Source: Ignavibacteriaceae bacterium (GTDB taxonomy: Bacteria; Bacteroidota; Ignavibacteria; Ignavibacteriales; Ignavibacteriaceae). Taken from it: a stretch of DNA of 64,000 nt. The position numbers were made by a program, and so were the translations under genes. The DNA lies in NCBI GenBank assembly GCA_013360295.1, contig JABWCL010000011.1, positions 113,177 to 177,176 on the forward strand, in the 5' to 3' direction. This document shows, piece by piece, positions 36,501 through 44,942 of the stretch. The notes under the pieces were generated by a model. That model saw only the letters and a program-made list of their open reading frames with translations. It did no database searches and was not told the origin of the DNA. Numbering within the stretch: the stretch's first letter is position 1; each line of letters starts with the position of its first letter.

Positions 36501-36722
36501 GTGACAACCGAAGAATTCGTAACTCTGATAAAACTGTATGTGCCGGCTTTTGAGCCCGCACACCTCCCGGTCCCTTTCAGGAATCTCGGGCTTGACAGCC
36601 TGGCAATGATTCAGGTAAGAGTACAAATCGAAAAGGAATGTGGGTTGGTTATCCCCCACAAAGAATGGTTTAAGTTCTTATCTTTTCACGATGTCGCGGA
36701 CTATCTTCGTCTGAACAAATAG
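36501..36722 (+). CDS. Acyl carrier protein-like, phosphopantetheine attachment domain
   Basis: GTG 36501 follows GGAGAGG; the ATG two bases earlier leads straight into a stop, so GTG decides the frame. The 73-residue product has the carrier motif G-L-D-S-L-A-M-I-Q-V-R with Ser33 as the 4'-phosphopantetheine site, and a helical C-terminus. It is not the fatty-acid ACP by context, since no fab genes are near. It lies 17 bases after the dual-OB gene, so an acyl carrier in a DUF488 operon is notable. Confidence 0.8.
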   Translation: MTTEEFVTLIKLYVPAFEPAHLPVPFRNLGLDSLAMIQVRVQIEKECGLVIPHKEWFKFLSFHDVADYLRLNK

Positions 36723-36909
36723 TCCCTTCGCTCTGCTGCTTTTTATCAGCTTTGTTTTTCGCCGGCAAAGAGAAAACCAGACACTCTACCGCCCCCCCAA
36801 CTTCCGACATATTAAATTAGTTTAATATCAAAACTTCGAATCGCAATATTCACCGAATTTCGTAATTTTAACGTTAGTTTATTTATTTTTTCTCATCCAC
36901 GAGGTTACT

Positions 36910-37785
36910 ATGATTTTATTTCTTGTATCTATTGTCGCGGCTGCTGTCGCGATAGCATTTTACCGCAACGCAAAGAAACGCTTAAACAGGTCAGAGGCTA
37001 ATTTTGCAATCATCGGTTTTATCGCCGCCGCGATAATTGCCGCGCTTCAGACCTTTACCGTTGTGCCTGCGGGTAGTGTGGGCGTTGTTGATTTTCTTGG
37101 TTTGGTCAGTGATAATACCCTAAAGTCAGGGGTCAATTTTGTAAATCCCCTTGCTAACGTTGTTAAGTTCAGTATAAAAACCCAGGAACTAAAGGAAGAC
37201 ATGAATGTTCCTTCAATGGAAGGGCTCAGTGTTCAGCTTGAGATAAGCCTCCTTTACCATCTTAATCAGGAGAATGCCAACATAATTTATAAGACAGTCG
37301 GAGAAAATTACACTGAACGGATTATCGTCCCTCAGTTTCGCTCGGTAGTAAGAGGAGTCACAGCAAAATATGAGGCAAAAGCGCTGTACACATCCGGACG
37401 CGAAACGCTGGCAAAAGAAATCGAAAGTGAACTGGCGAAACTGATTAAAGACCGCGGCATCACCGTCGAGAGTGCCGCGCTTCGCCAGATAATTCTCCCG
37501 CCGGGACTTACAAACGCAATCGAAGAAAAACTTAAGGCTGAACAGGAAAGTCAGAGGATGCAGTTTATCTTACTCAAAGAAAAGCAGGAAGCGGAAAGAA
37601 AGAGAATAGAAGCACAGGGTATTTCAGATTTTCAGAATATCGTTGCCCGCGGTATAAGTGATCAGTTATTAAAATGGAAAGGTATTGAGGCTACCGAAAA
37701 GTTAGCCGCTTCACAAAACTCCAAGATAATCGTGATCGGATCCGGAAACAGCGGATTGCCGATAATTCTTGGAGGAGACAGGTAA
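36910..37785 (+). CDS. SPFH/prohibitin-family membrane protein
   Basis: The 291-residue protein has N-terminal hydrophobic segments at about 2-17 and 34-54, then an SPFH/Band 7 domain beginning V-P-A-G-S-V-G-V-V-D-F-L-G. This is followed by V-R-G-V-T-A-K-Y and the long charged helix E-E-K-L-K-A-E-Q-E-S-Q-R-M (about 205-245). It would assemble into membrane microdomain rings. It stands alone, with its own 187-base upstream region. Confidence 0.92.
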   Translation: MILFLVSIVAAAVAIAFYRNAKKRLNRSEANFAIIGFIAAAIIAALQTFTVVPAGSVGVVDFLGLVSDNTLKSGVNFVNPLANVVKFSIKTQELKEDMNVPSMEGLSVQLEISLLYHLNQENANIIYKTVGENYTERIIVPQFRSVVRGVTAKYEAKALYTSGRETLAKEIESELAKLIKDRGITVESAALRQIILPPGLTNAIEEKLKAEQESQRMQFILLKEKQEAERKRIEAQGISDFQNIVARGISDQLLKWKGIEATEKLAASQNSKIIVIGSGNSGLPIILGGDR

Positions 37786-37860
37786 ATCAGGGAACAGGGA
37801 GCAGAGAACAGAGACCAGGGGGCGCAATGATCAACGAACAATGATCAATGATCAAAGTTT
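37786..37860. repeat. Degenerate short-word repeats
   Basis: Words such as GGGAACAGGGAGCAGAGAA and CAATGATCAACG / CAATGATCAATGATCAA recur over 75 bases, a low-complexity spacer between the prohibitin gene and a structured region. Confidence 0.5.
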
Positions 37861-38020
37861 CACGTACCGCGGAATATTATTCTGCGCGTGAGATATGGGG
37901 TAAACGTCTGATTTTGGGAAGATCCTTTTCGCGCAATAAATTATTACTCCATCCGGAGGAACAAACCATTCATATCACAGGGAAGATCACCTGCTCAAGT
38001 GGCTGTGGATCTTCCCTTTT
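37861..38020 (+). promoter_or_regulatory. Structured leader or small RNA upstream of pta
   Basis: Three elements are visible. (1) A hairpin at 37861-37890: CACG, 3-base bulge, CGCGGAAT, loop ATT, ATTCTGCG, CGTG. (2) GGGAAGATCC at 37916-37925, perfectly complementary to GGATCTTCCC at 38007-38016. (3) GGGAAGATC again at 37980-37988, which can pair with the same 38008-38016 arm to give a compact hairpin followed by TTTT. The 3' arm can thus pair with either of two upstream arms, as in attenuators and riboswitches. It matches no riboswitch family I recognise. It ends about 95 bases before the pta ATG. A 71-codon frame across it is unlikely to be real. Confidence 0.5.
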
Positions 38021-38114
38021 CTATTATAAAGGTGATAAGATTTTTAGTGGGATTAACTTATAATCATTAATTCCGTAACTTTAAGAATACATAAAATTTA
38101 TTTCAGGTAAACAA

Positions 38115-39095
38115 ATGGCAGAATTAGAATTATTAAACAACTTCAGAACTAACGCATCAAAAAGAAAAAAAACAGTAGTCCTTCCGGAATCTCACGACGA
38201 CCGTGTGCTTAAAGCAGCAGAAATACTCACAAAAGAAAATATTGCTTCTGTTATTACATTGGGTGACGAAGCAAAGGTCAGGGAAGCCGCTGGCAAAATA
38301 AACCTAAGCCTGCAGGGTGTACGGATAATCAATCCCGAGAAATCAGAATTGTTCAGTGATTTCGCGAACCTGTTTTTCAATCAGCGCAAACATAAAGGTG
38401 TGACGATTGAGCAGGCACGCGAGATTATCAAACGCGATATATTTTTCGGGGCAATGATGGTGAGAGAAGGGCATGCTGATGCCGGTGTTACCGGTTCATT
38501 CGCTTCGACCGCTGATGTTATGCGCGCTGCAATCCAGTGCGTGGGAATGAAAGAAGGGATCTCTATCGTTTCGAGTTTTTTCCTGATGGTCTATCCCGAT
38601 ATCACCTACAGTTTCGCTGACTGCGCGGTCGTCCCCAATCCCGATGACCAGCAATTAGCAGACATCGCAATATCAACCGCTGATAACCACAAGATCCTCA
38701 CCGGGATCGAACCTTACATCGCAATGCTTTCATTTTCAACAAAAGGAAGCGCGGAGCACGAACTGATAGACAAAGTGAGAAGGGCAACAGCAATAGTAAA
38801 GCAGAAACGCCCCGACCTTAATGTAGACGGCGAACTTCAGTTTGACGCGGCTATAGTTGATTCCATCGGAAAGAAGAAATCACCCGGCAGCACAGTCGCA
38901 GGTAGAGCCAACGTGCTTGTATTCCCCGATCTGCAGGCGGGAAATATCGGATATAAAATCGCACAGAGGCTGGGCAAAGCCGAAGCAGTTGGACCTGTAA
39001 TTCAAGGTGTGAGGAAACCATTCTTTGACCTTTCACGCGGTTGCTCGGTTGATGATATAGTTAACACATCAGCAATTGCAGTATTAATGAGCTGA
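38115..39095 (+). CDS. pta: Phosphate acetyltransferase
   Basis: The 326-residue protein is the short, single-domain Pta type: V-L-P-E-S-H-D-D-R (22-30), G-V-T-G-S-F-A-S-T-A-D-V-M-R-A, P-G-S-T-V-A-G-R-A-N-V-L-V-F-P-D-L-Q and G-N-I-G-Y-K-I-A-Q-R. It converts acetyl-CoA and phosphate to acetyl phosphate and CoA in acetate formation or assimilation. No ackA is beside it. A structured leader precedes it. Confidence 0.95.
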   Translation: MAELELLNNFRTNASKRKKTVVLPESHDDRVLKAAEILTKENIASVITLGDEAKVREAAGKINLSLQGVRIINPEKSELFSDFANLFFNQRKHKGVTIEQAREIIKRDIFFGAMMVREGHADAGVTGSFASTADVMRAAIQCVGMKEGISIVSSFFLMVYPDITYSFADCAVVPNPDDQQLADIAISTADNHKILTGIEPYIAMLSFSTKGSAEHELIDKVRRATAIVKQKRPDLNVDGELQFDAAIVDSIGKKKSPGSTVAGRANVLVFPDLQAGNIGYKIAQRLGKAEAVGPVIQGVRKPFFDLSRGCSVDDIVNTSAIAVLMS

Positions 39096-39163
39096 TGCGC
39101 TAACTTGCCGCCAAGACAATAAGATGACTTTTTATTTTTCACTTATAATTCTTTATTGAGATA

Positions 39164-39502
39164 TTGGGCGAGATTATATTCTGGGCTCTGGTTAGAGCGG
39201 CAATCATAGTTCCGGTGATCTGGTTTTCGCGGGATTATATAGATTACCAGTTATGGTGGCCGGCAGGAATTCTCGCCCTTTACGGAGTAATCCTCCATCC
39301 GGCCATAATTTCCTATAATATTTTTGTAGAGAAAAACAAACCGGTTACCAGCTCAACTCTTTGTTCCTCCTGCAAACATTTTGATAAAACCGCGGTGCTG
39401 TGCCTTAAACACGATGAGCATCCGACAGAAAACTATCTCCCCTGCGACGCAATCGATTGGGAACCGGTGTCCGGCGGAGTATCTGACTCTGAATACGAAT
39501 AA
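39164..39502 (+). CDS. Small membrane protein with four-cysteine C-terminal motif
   Basis: Start is TTG 39164, since no ATG precedes the first hydrophobic segment. The 112-residue protein has two TM helices (about 4-22 and 30-52), then a cytoplasmic tail L-C-S-S-C-K-H-F ... V-L-C-L ... Y-L-P-C, a likely zinc- or cluster-binding knuckle (Cys67, Cys70, Cys79, Cys93 region). Function unknown. The next gene starts 12 bases later. Confidence 0.65.
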   Translation: MGEIIFWALVRAAIIVPVIWFSRDYIDYQLWWPAGILALYGVILHPAIISYNIFVEKNKPVTSSTLCSSCKHFDKTAVLCLKHDEHPTENYLPCDAIDWEPVSGGVSDSEYE

Positions 39503-39514
39503 TTTCCATTTATT

Positions 39515-40327
39515 ATGCCGATTACAAAGATAATAGCACACGCAAAAAACAGAATGATCTGGCGGCTTTTCACAACCGATGACGGCTGCCTCCTGATTGA
39601 AGAACGCGAGGCGGCTGACCGCAGAGTTGTTTTTTCGTGCCTTAATTTTCGAAGCGGGAAATATCTTTTCGAAGACCTTTCCCTTGAAGAAAAGTATTGG
39701 GCCGGTATAGAGGCCATCCATAACGGTATTATCTGTTTCCACGGATACGCCCAGCCTGATATGCCTGTTCACAAAGGAATTTTCGCTTATGACATTAAAT
39801 CCGCCCGCATGCTGTGGAAAAGGGATGATCTGACTTTCTTCTTCGCTTTGAACAACGACATCTATTGTTATTCGCAGATGTTCGAGGGAAAGGAGTTCTT
39901 TATCCTGGATTCAATAACGGGCGAAAAGAAAAAGGGTCTGGGTGAAAACCATACTGAGGTAAACCAGCTGAAAGCGGAAGCAGATATATTAAACGCTCAA
40001 ACCGATTTGCTCTTCCCCGTAACCGGAGCGGGTGAGGATGATGAAACACGTGAGACCGTTTCGGGCTATCTTTCCATGCTCGGAATTGAAGGAGTGGCGG
40101 AGTATATTATCACAGATAGTTACTTTTTTTGCGCCGTAAACGTCCCTTCTTCAGGCGGATATAATACGGAATTTCTCGTACTGGCTAGGAAAGCCGGAAA
40201 AGTAGTTTTACATGAAAAAATTAACAAAGAAATACGCTTACTAGCGATAGATAATTTCTTTATAAAAGGGAATCATTTATTCCTCCTTAGGGAAAAACAA
40301 GTAATTGAAGTATATCACTTAAACTAA
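39515..40327 (+). CDS. DUF4905 domain protein
   Basis: The 270-residue protein matches DUF4905 of Bacteroidota: M-I-W-R-L-F-T-T-D-D, L-L-I-E-E-R-E-A-A-D-R, L-S-L-E-E-K-Y-W-A-G-I and H-K-G-I-F-A-Y-D-I. It may form a beta-propeller-like cytoplasmic protein. No reaction is known. Confidence 0.72.
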   Translation: MPITKIIAHAKNRMIWRLFTTDDGCLLIEEREAADRRVVFSCLNFRSGKYLFEDLSLEEKYWAGIEAIHNGIICFHGYAQPDMPVHKGIFAYDIKSARMLWKRDDLTFFFALNNDIYCYSQMFEGKEFFILDSITGEKKKGLGENHTEVNQLKAEADILNAQTDLLFPVTGAGEDDETRETVSGYLSMLGIEGVAEYIITDSYFFCAVNVPSSGGYNTEFLVLARKAGKVVLHEKINKEIRLLAIDNFFIKGNHLFLLREKQVIEVYHLN

Positions 40328-40499
40328 CTCTTTGTTCTGGGATCCGTGAAGAGAACTTTATTTGGCGTTAGAGATAGCATTTCTACTATCAATTAATTTG
40401 AAAATTTGTTCCTTTTTAGCTATTTTTTGATCTATTTTCTTTAATGTGGTTATCTGGCTGAAAGTAGAATAAATTATTTAATAAATATTCAGGATTTAT

Positions 40500-41093
40500 A
40501 TGATAGAGGGATTCAGCCTCTCAAAAAAGGATCAGGGCATCTTGCTCATCAGTGCGCGGGAGTCCATTATGAGCTTATTCAGCGGTGCTACCGGCCCCCG
40601 CATCGATTACAGCCAGTATCCATTGCTGAAATTTCCGCTGGGCGCTTTTGTAACACTCAGGTTATATGAAGACCTGCGCGGCTGCATCGGGTATATTACC
40701 ACTGACATGCCGCTTTTTGATACAGTTTGTGAAACAGCGCGCCTTTCAGCGACCGAAGATCCGCGTTTTTATCCGGTAACTCCGGAAGAAATGAGAGACA
40801 TCCTCATCGAGATTTCGGTACTTTCCATCCCGCAACCTGCAAAATCATACAATGATATAGTTATCGGGAAACACGGTTTGATATTAAACGAGCCTGAAAA
40901 CCGTGCTGTTTTATTACCCCAGGTTGCGCTTGAAAATAACTTTACCGGCGGTCAGTTTCTCGCCGCTCTTTGCGAGAAAGCCGGACTCCCTTCAAATACT
41001 TACCTCGAAAGACAGTTACGGATCGATCTTTTCACAGCGGAGGTCTTCGGTGAGAAAAAGCATACGAGCCTTACCGGTGGCAATTATTCGTAA
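40500..41093 (+). CDS. AMMECR1 family protein (AmmeMemoRadiSam system protein A)
   Basis: The 197-residue protein has the invariant L-R-G-C-I-G motif (59-64) and E-D-P-R-F-Y-P-V of AMMECR1. It overlaps by 17 bases a Memo-family gene, the usual partner. The radical SAM third member is not in this window. Biochemical function is still unsettled. Confidence 0.92.
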   Translation: MIEGFSLSKKDQGILLISARESIMSLFSGATGPRIDYSQYPLLKFPLGAFVTLRLYEDLRGCIGYITTDMPLFDTVCETARLSATEDPRFYPVTPEEMRDILIEISVLSIPQPAKSYNDIVIGKHGLILNEPENRAVLLPQVALENNFTGGQFLAALCEKAGLPSNTYLERQLRIDLFTAEVFGEKKHTSLTGGNYS

Positions 41094-41895
41094 ACCGGCA
41101 GTTGCGGGTATGTTCTATCCGCAAAGGAAAGATGAGCTTAAGGGCTTAATCTCTCTTTTATTCAGCAAGGTAAATACGGGAATAACTAAGTATAAAGCCA
41201 GAGCTCTGGTTTCGCCCCACGCAGGGTACATATATTCCGGGTTAACCGCGGCTTACGGGTTTGATCAGATAGCCGCCACACCATTTAAAAAAGTAATTAT
41301 TCTTTCACCAAGCCACCGGGAATACTTCGGTGGAGTGTGTGTTTATTCCGGTGACGGTTATTCCACCCCGCTGGGTGATATTGAAACCGATCACGAACTT
41401 TCTGACGCTTTATGCACCCCGGATAAAAGGATTTTCCGCGGTGAGTACGGCCACGGTCCAGAGCACGCTATTGAAGTACAACTTCCGTTTTTACAGTATA
41501 TCTGGGGAGATTTCAAAATAGCTGCTGTAGTTATGGGAGAGCAAAGCCGCCGTAACATTGACGCTCTTGCCGAAAACCTCGCTGATGTTCTGACGGATGA
41601 TACATTTGTAATAGCCAGTTCAGACCTCTCACACTTCTACTCCCACCAGATTGCCGACTCCCTGGACTCTCTGATTGAAAAACACATTAACGCTTTTGAT
41701 TGTACTTCGCTGCAGAAAGATCTTGACGCAAGGAGAACAGAAGCCTGTGGCGGCGGGCTGATCACCTCGATGATGAAGGCTTATGGTAAAAAAGATATTT
41801 CCAAAGCCAAAGTGCTGTACAGGAATGATTCCTCCGATACTTCCGGAGACGAATCGGAAGTTGTTGGATATCTTTCAGCAGTGATCTATAATTGA
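41077..41895 (+). CDS. Memo family protein (AmmeMemoRadiSam system protein B)
   Basis: I choose GTG 41077, which gives the family start M-A-I-I-R-K-P-A-V-A-G-M-F-Y-P; the frame upstream of it is a shadow of the AMMECR1 gene. The 272-residue product has S-P-H-A-G-Y-I-Y-S-G (His48), L-S-P-S-H-R (His79) and C-G-G-G-L-I near the C-terminus, the active-site-like residues of Memo. Its stop overlaps the TTG start of the DUF2520 gene, so three genes are coupled. Confidence 0.9.
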   Translation: MAIIRKPAVAGMFYPQRKDELKGLISLLFSKVNTGITKYKARALVSPHAGYIYSGLTAAYGFDQIAATPFKKVIILSPSHREYFGGVCVYSGDGYSTPLGDIETDHELSDALCTPDKRIFRGEYGHGPEHAIEVQLPFLQYIWGDFKIAAVVMGEQSRRNIDALAENLADVLTDDTFVIASSDLSHFYSHQIADSLDSLIEKHINAFDCTSLQKDLDARRTEACGGGLITSMMKAYGKKDISKAKVLYRNDSSDTSGDESEVVGYLSAVIYN

Positions 41896-42794
41896 GAAAA
41901 AAAACTAAAACGGTTGTTATCGGGGCGGGAAAAATTGCTTATACAATATCTGCTGCTTTATTTAATTCCGGAGCGCCGCCCTCTGCTATCATAAGCAGGA
42001 ACCCCCGTTCCGCCGAAGATCTCGCGTATGCCTTTTCAGTCCCAATTCATTCCGGTTCTCTCAGTTCAATAAAGAAAAATACAAATATTATCATCCTCTC
42101 TACGCCGGATACTGAAATTCAGAGGACCGCGAAACTGCTTTCTGCGCTTGACCTCCCGTTTGAAAAGATCCTTTTTATACATTTATCCGGAGCGCTAAGC
42201 CTGAATCTGCTCGCCCCGCTTGAGCGGAAAGGCGCCCTCACCGGGTCGCTCCACATAATGCACACCTTCCCGAATAAAACACCGCAGAAAATTGAAGGTC
42301 TGCCAGCCGCGATTGAGTACAGTTCTCCGCGCGCACTAAAAGAGATGAAATCATTGTGCGGTTTATTGAAAATTGAACCCTTTTTTCTTGAAAAAGGGAA
42401 GAAGACGCTATACCATATTGCCGGTGTCTTTGCTGCAAACTTCCTTAATGGCAACCTGAGCGCTTCCAGGGAAATTGCCGCTGATGCCGGGGTAAATGAC
42501 CGGCTATTCTCCGCACTGTTCATCAGGATAACCGAGAAAACCCTGGCGAATATTAAGCGCAGCGGAATTGAACACGCCCTTTCCGGACCAGTCGAAAGGA
42601 ATGATGTCCTGACTGTTAAAGAACATATAAAACAATTACGGAATCTTTATGGGAGAAAGAATAAAAATATTCTATGCAATTACCTTCATCAGTCACTTCT
42701 GCTTACGGAAGCGGCTGAGAAGAAAAACCCCGGAATTAATTACCGGGCACTTAAGCATTTGCTGATTTGTGAGGCGGATAAAATAAAAAATTAA
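41892..42794 (+). CDS. Rossmann-fold DUF2520 oxidoreductase
   Basis: TTG 41892 overlaps the Memo stop (TTGA). The 300-residue protein has the NAD(P)-binding G-A-G-K-I-A (11-16), the L-S-T-P-D-T-E strand end and the DUF2520 C-terminal block (H-T-F-P-N-K-T-P; H-I-A-G-V-F-A-A-N-F-L-N; G-V-N-D-R). This architecture is common in Bacteroidota and resembles ProC/F420-dependent NADP reductases. The substrate is unknown. Confidence 0.88.
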   Translation: MRKKTKTVVIGAGKIAYTISAALFNSGAPPSAIISRNPRSAEDLAYAFSVPIHSGSLSSIKKNTNIIILSTPDTEIQRTAKLLSALDLPFEKILFIHLSGALSLNLLAPLERKGALTGSLHIMHTFPNKTPQKIEGLPAAIEYSSPRALKEMKSLCGLLKIEPFFLEKGKKTLYHIAGVFAANFLNGNLSASREIAADAGVNDRLFSALFIRITEKTLANIKRSGIEHALSGPVERNDVLTVKEHIKQLRNLYGRKNKNILCNYLHQSLLLTEAAEKKNPGINYRALKHLLICEADKIKN

Positions 42795-42808
42795 ACTAAC
42801 GGGATTAA

Positions 42809-43399
42809 ATGAAAGAACTCTATCTCACCATCCTCTACCTGGAAGTAATCATATGGGTATTAGTACCTGTTCGTCATTACAGAACCCGGTTTTTCTGGTT
42901 TTTTCTCTGTCCGTCAATGTCAGGTATTGTGACAGAAATAATCAGGAATTATACCATCATCCGGAATACTTCTCTCGCACAATTTACATTAATGACGCTC
43001 GGTGCACTGTCAATCATCTATATTAATAAGCACAAAACTTCCTTCGCGGGAATAAGTGTTACATTTTTTTACGCGTTTATAGTGTTCCTGGTGCACGCGT
43101 ATGACTTTGGCTGGCAGGTCATGATGTTTGGCCGTGCCGTTATAGCCGGTTTTACTTCGTTTGAGATCACAAAATTAATTTTACAGAACTTTATTAAGAA
43201 CAGGGAGTTCAACCTTTTCCACTTCATGCTCATTACTTTTTTTACTAATATGACAATAACGAACCTTTCATTCGGACTATCCGGTGATGTGGCGAATAAT
43301 GTCGGGTTTATATTTTTTAATCTTTTTGTGAATTTTTTCTATGGACTCTATTTTATATTATTTAGAGAAGACTTCCGCAAGTTCATATTTAAAGTTTAG
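42809..43399 (+). CDS. Integral membrane protein preceding an orphan histidine kinase
   Basis: The 196-residue protein has about six hydrophobic helices and no family I recognise. Its 3' end overlaps the kinase frame by 59 bases; if the kinase starts at ATG 43413 instead, the genes abut. It may be a membrane sensor partner for the kinase. Confidence 0.65.
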   Translation: MKELYLTILYLEVIIWVLVPVRHYRTRFFWFFLCPSMSGIVTEIIRNYTIIRNTSLAQFTLMTLGALSIIYINKHKTSFAGISVTFFYAFIVFLVHAYDFGWQVMMFGRAVIAGFTSFEITKLILQNFIKNREFNLFHFMLITFFTNMTITNLSFGLSGDVANNVGFIFFNLFVNFFYGLYFILFREDFRKFIFKV

Positions 43400-44195
43400 T
43401 ATACCATTCACGATGGCGCTTTTTCTTGGCGTCACTTTCGTACTGCTGGTGTATATGATCTTCCGGTACATAATAATTCCGACTAAAAGGAAGCACGACG
43501 AAGAACTGAAGGAACTTGAAAGGCTGCACGCTAACGAGCAGGCCCTGATGTTTATGAATGGTGTTGAACAGGAAAGAAAGAGGATCGCGTTAGATCTTCA
43601 CGATAATATAATTCAGACTCTCTCAGCAGCCAATATCAGACTGGAGGCACTAAAACTGAACAATAATCTGGATGTCAATCCGATTAACGAGGTTTCAGGA
43701 ATAATCAGAAAAAGCACTTCAGACATAAGGGATCTTATTAATAATATCACCCCCGCAGATCTTTCAAAGATAGGTTTTGAAGACGCAATTAAAAACTACC
43801 TGCGTTCGATCCGTGGCTTTTCCAAAATTAATTATATCATTGATCTTAAAAGTTTTCCCGCCGGTCTCGACCAGAACACCAATATCATGCTCTACAGGAT
43901 TTTGCAGGAAGTGTTGAATAATATCGAAAAACATTCAAAAGCCACGGAGGCTCTGCTATCCTGTTCGATAATCGACGGGCAGTTCCTTATCGAGGCATCG
44001 GATAACGGCTGCGGTTTTGATATTAATGACAAGAAAAATGAAGCAATTAGCGGATTCGGTTTATCAAACATGGAATACAGGGTTTCGATTTTAGGGGGTG
44101 AAATTTCAATAGAATCGGGGGAAGGCGATGGCACGAAAATTATAATCGCCATCCCACTAGAAAAAAAGAAGAACGGCAATCCCCACAAAGCATAA
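43341..44195 (+). CDS. NarX/LiaS-type sensor histidine kinase (HisKA_3), orphan
   Basis: The 284-residue kinase has one TM segment (about 19-45), a short coiled linker, then HisKA_3 with E-R-K-R-I-A-L-D-L-H-D-N-I-I-Q-T-L; the His of L-H-D is the phospho-acceptor. The HATPase domain follows with E-V-L-N-N-I-E-K-H-S and G-F-G-L-S-N-M. No extracytoplasmic sensor domain is present, so sensing probably comes from the membrane or from the preceding gene. A LuxR-type regulator, the usual partner, is not adjacent. ATG 43413 is an alternative start. Confidence 0.9.
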   Translation: MDSILYYLEKTSASSYLKFSIPFTMALFLGVTFVLLVYMIFRYIIIPTKRKHDEELKELERLHANEQALMFMNGVEQERKRIALDLHDNIIQTLSAANIRLEALKLNNNLDVNPINEVSGIIRKSTSDIRDLINNITPADLSKIGFEDAIKNYLRSIRGFSKINYIIDLKSFPAGLDQNTNIMLYRILQEVLNNIEKHSKATEALLSCSIIDGQFLIEASDNGCGFDINDKKNEAISGFGLSNMEYRVSILGGEISIESGEGDGTKIIIAIPLEKKKNGNPHKA

Positions 44196-44906
44196 TTATT
44201 TTTTCAGCTGATCAAACAGACTGCTCAGCGGAGGAGAGTATGACTCTCCAAACAATTGAAAATATATCTTCAACTCCAGTAATTCCTTTATCTTAGAATT
44301 GTTTATCGTTTCGATGAAAGTTTTATAACAATCAAGTGCGGCGTGAGCGAGTTTCAAGTCGGCTTCTGTTACCTCCTCGATACAGCCAAGTTCCCCGGGA
44401 GATGACGCATACAATCTGAACATCGGCGAGCGCTTCGCGGTTTCTTCGCTGACTGTAAGTAATGCAAGCCTTTTAGGAGGATTACTCTCCCCGGTTAATT
44501 CCACAAACGCGCGTTTAACCACGGCGTGCGAGATCAGATGGTCTGTAAACCCGCTTATACCGTTCGCTTCATAAGTAACCATCACATCCGGGTTAAGTCT
44601 TCGCGTGTATTCTTTTACCGTGTTTTCAAGCTGCCGCGGATCAAGAAACTTCAACCCGCTATCGGGATAATCCAATACATCCATAAAATCAATACCGAGC
44701 ACCCTCTGAACTTCGAGCATCTCCTTAAACCTAACCTCCCCCATTTCGTCAATACTAAGATTGAACTTATGCCTTTGTTTGGTCGCACCGCCTTTAGTGA
44801 GAGTAAGTAGAAACACTTCGTGCCCTTCTCTTTTTTGCTTTGCCATCAGGTGGGCGACGCCATAAGATTCATCATCCGGATGAGGAAAAATATACAGTAT
44901 TCTCAT
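44196..44906 (-). CDS. PIG-L/LmbE family zinc deacetylase
   Basis: The 236-residue protein has the family zinc site P-H-P-D-D-E (8-13) and the third ligand region F-T-D-H-L-I-S-H. Members deacetylate N-acetylglucosamine conjugates, such as the bacillithiol precursor and mycothiol; specificity here is unknown. The gene is convergent with the kinase and 36 bases from the phosphoesterase. Confidence 0.9.
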   Translation of the reverse strand: MRILYIFPHPDDESYGVAHLMAKQKREGHEVFLLTLTKGGATKQRHKFNLSIDEMGEVRFKEMLEVQRVLGIDFMDVLDYPDSGLKFLDPRQLENTVKEYTRRLNPDVMVTYEANGISGFTDHLISHAVVKRAFVELTGESNPPKRLALLTVSEETAKRSPMFRLYASSPGELGCIEEVTEADLKLAHAALDCYKTFIETINNSKIKELLELKIYFQLFGESYSPPLSSLFDQLKK

Positions 44907-44942
44907 TTCATTTCAGGTTTCTGATAAAAAAAATAGTGCGGA

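Noticed and set aside
37921..37990. CCGGAGG in the pta leader as a signal recognition particle RNA tetraloop
   Set aside because: The flanking conserved SRP bases (AGCAG side of helix 8) are absent.
37848..38063. 71-codon plus-strand frame upstream of pta
   Set aside because: It runs across strong inverted repeats and low-complexity words and has no family-like pattern; structured RNA explains it better.
40903..41076. Extension of the Memo frame upstream of GTG 41077
   Set aside because: It lies inside AMMECR1 in another frame, and family proteins begin at the K-P-A-V-A-G-M-F-Y-P block.
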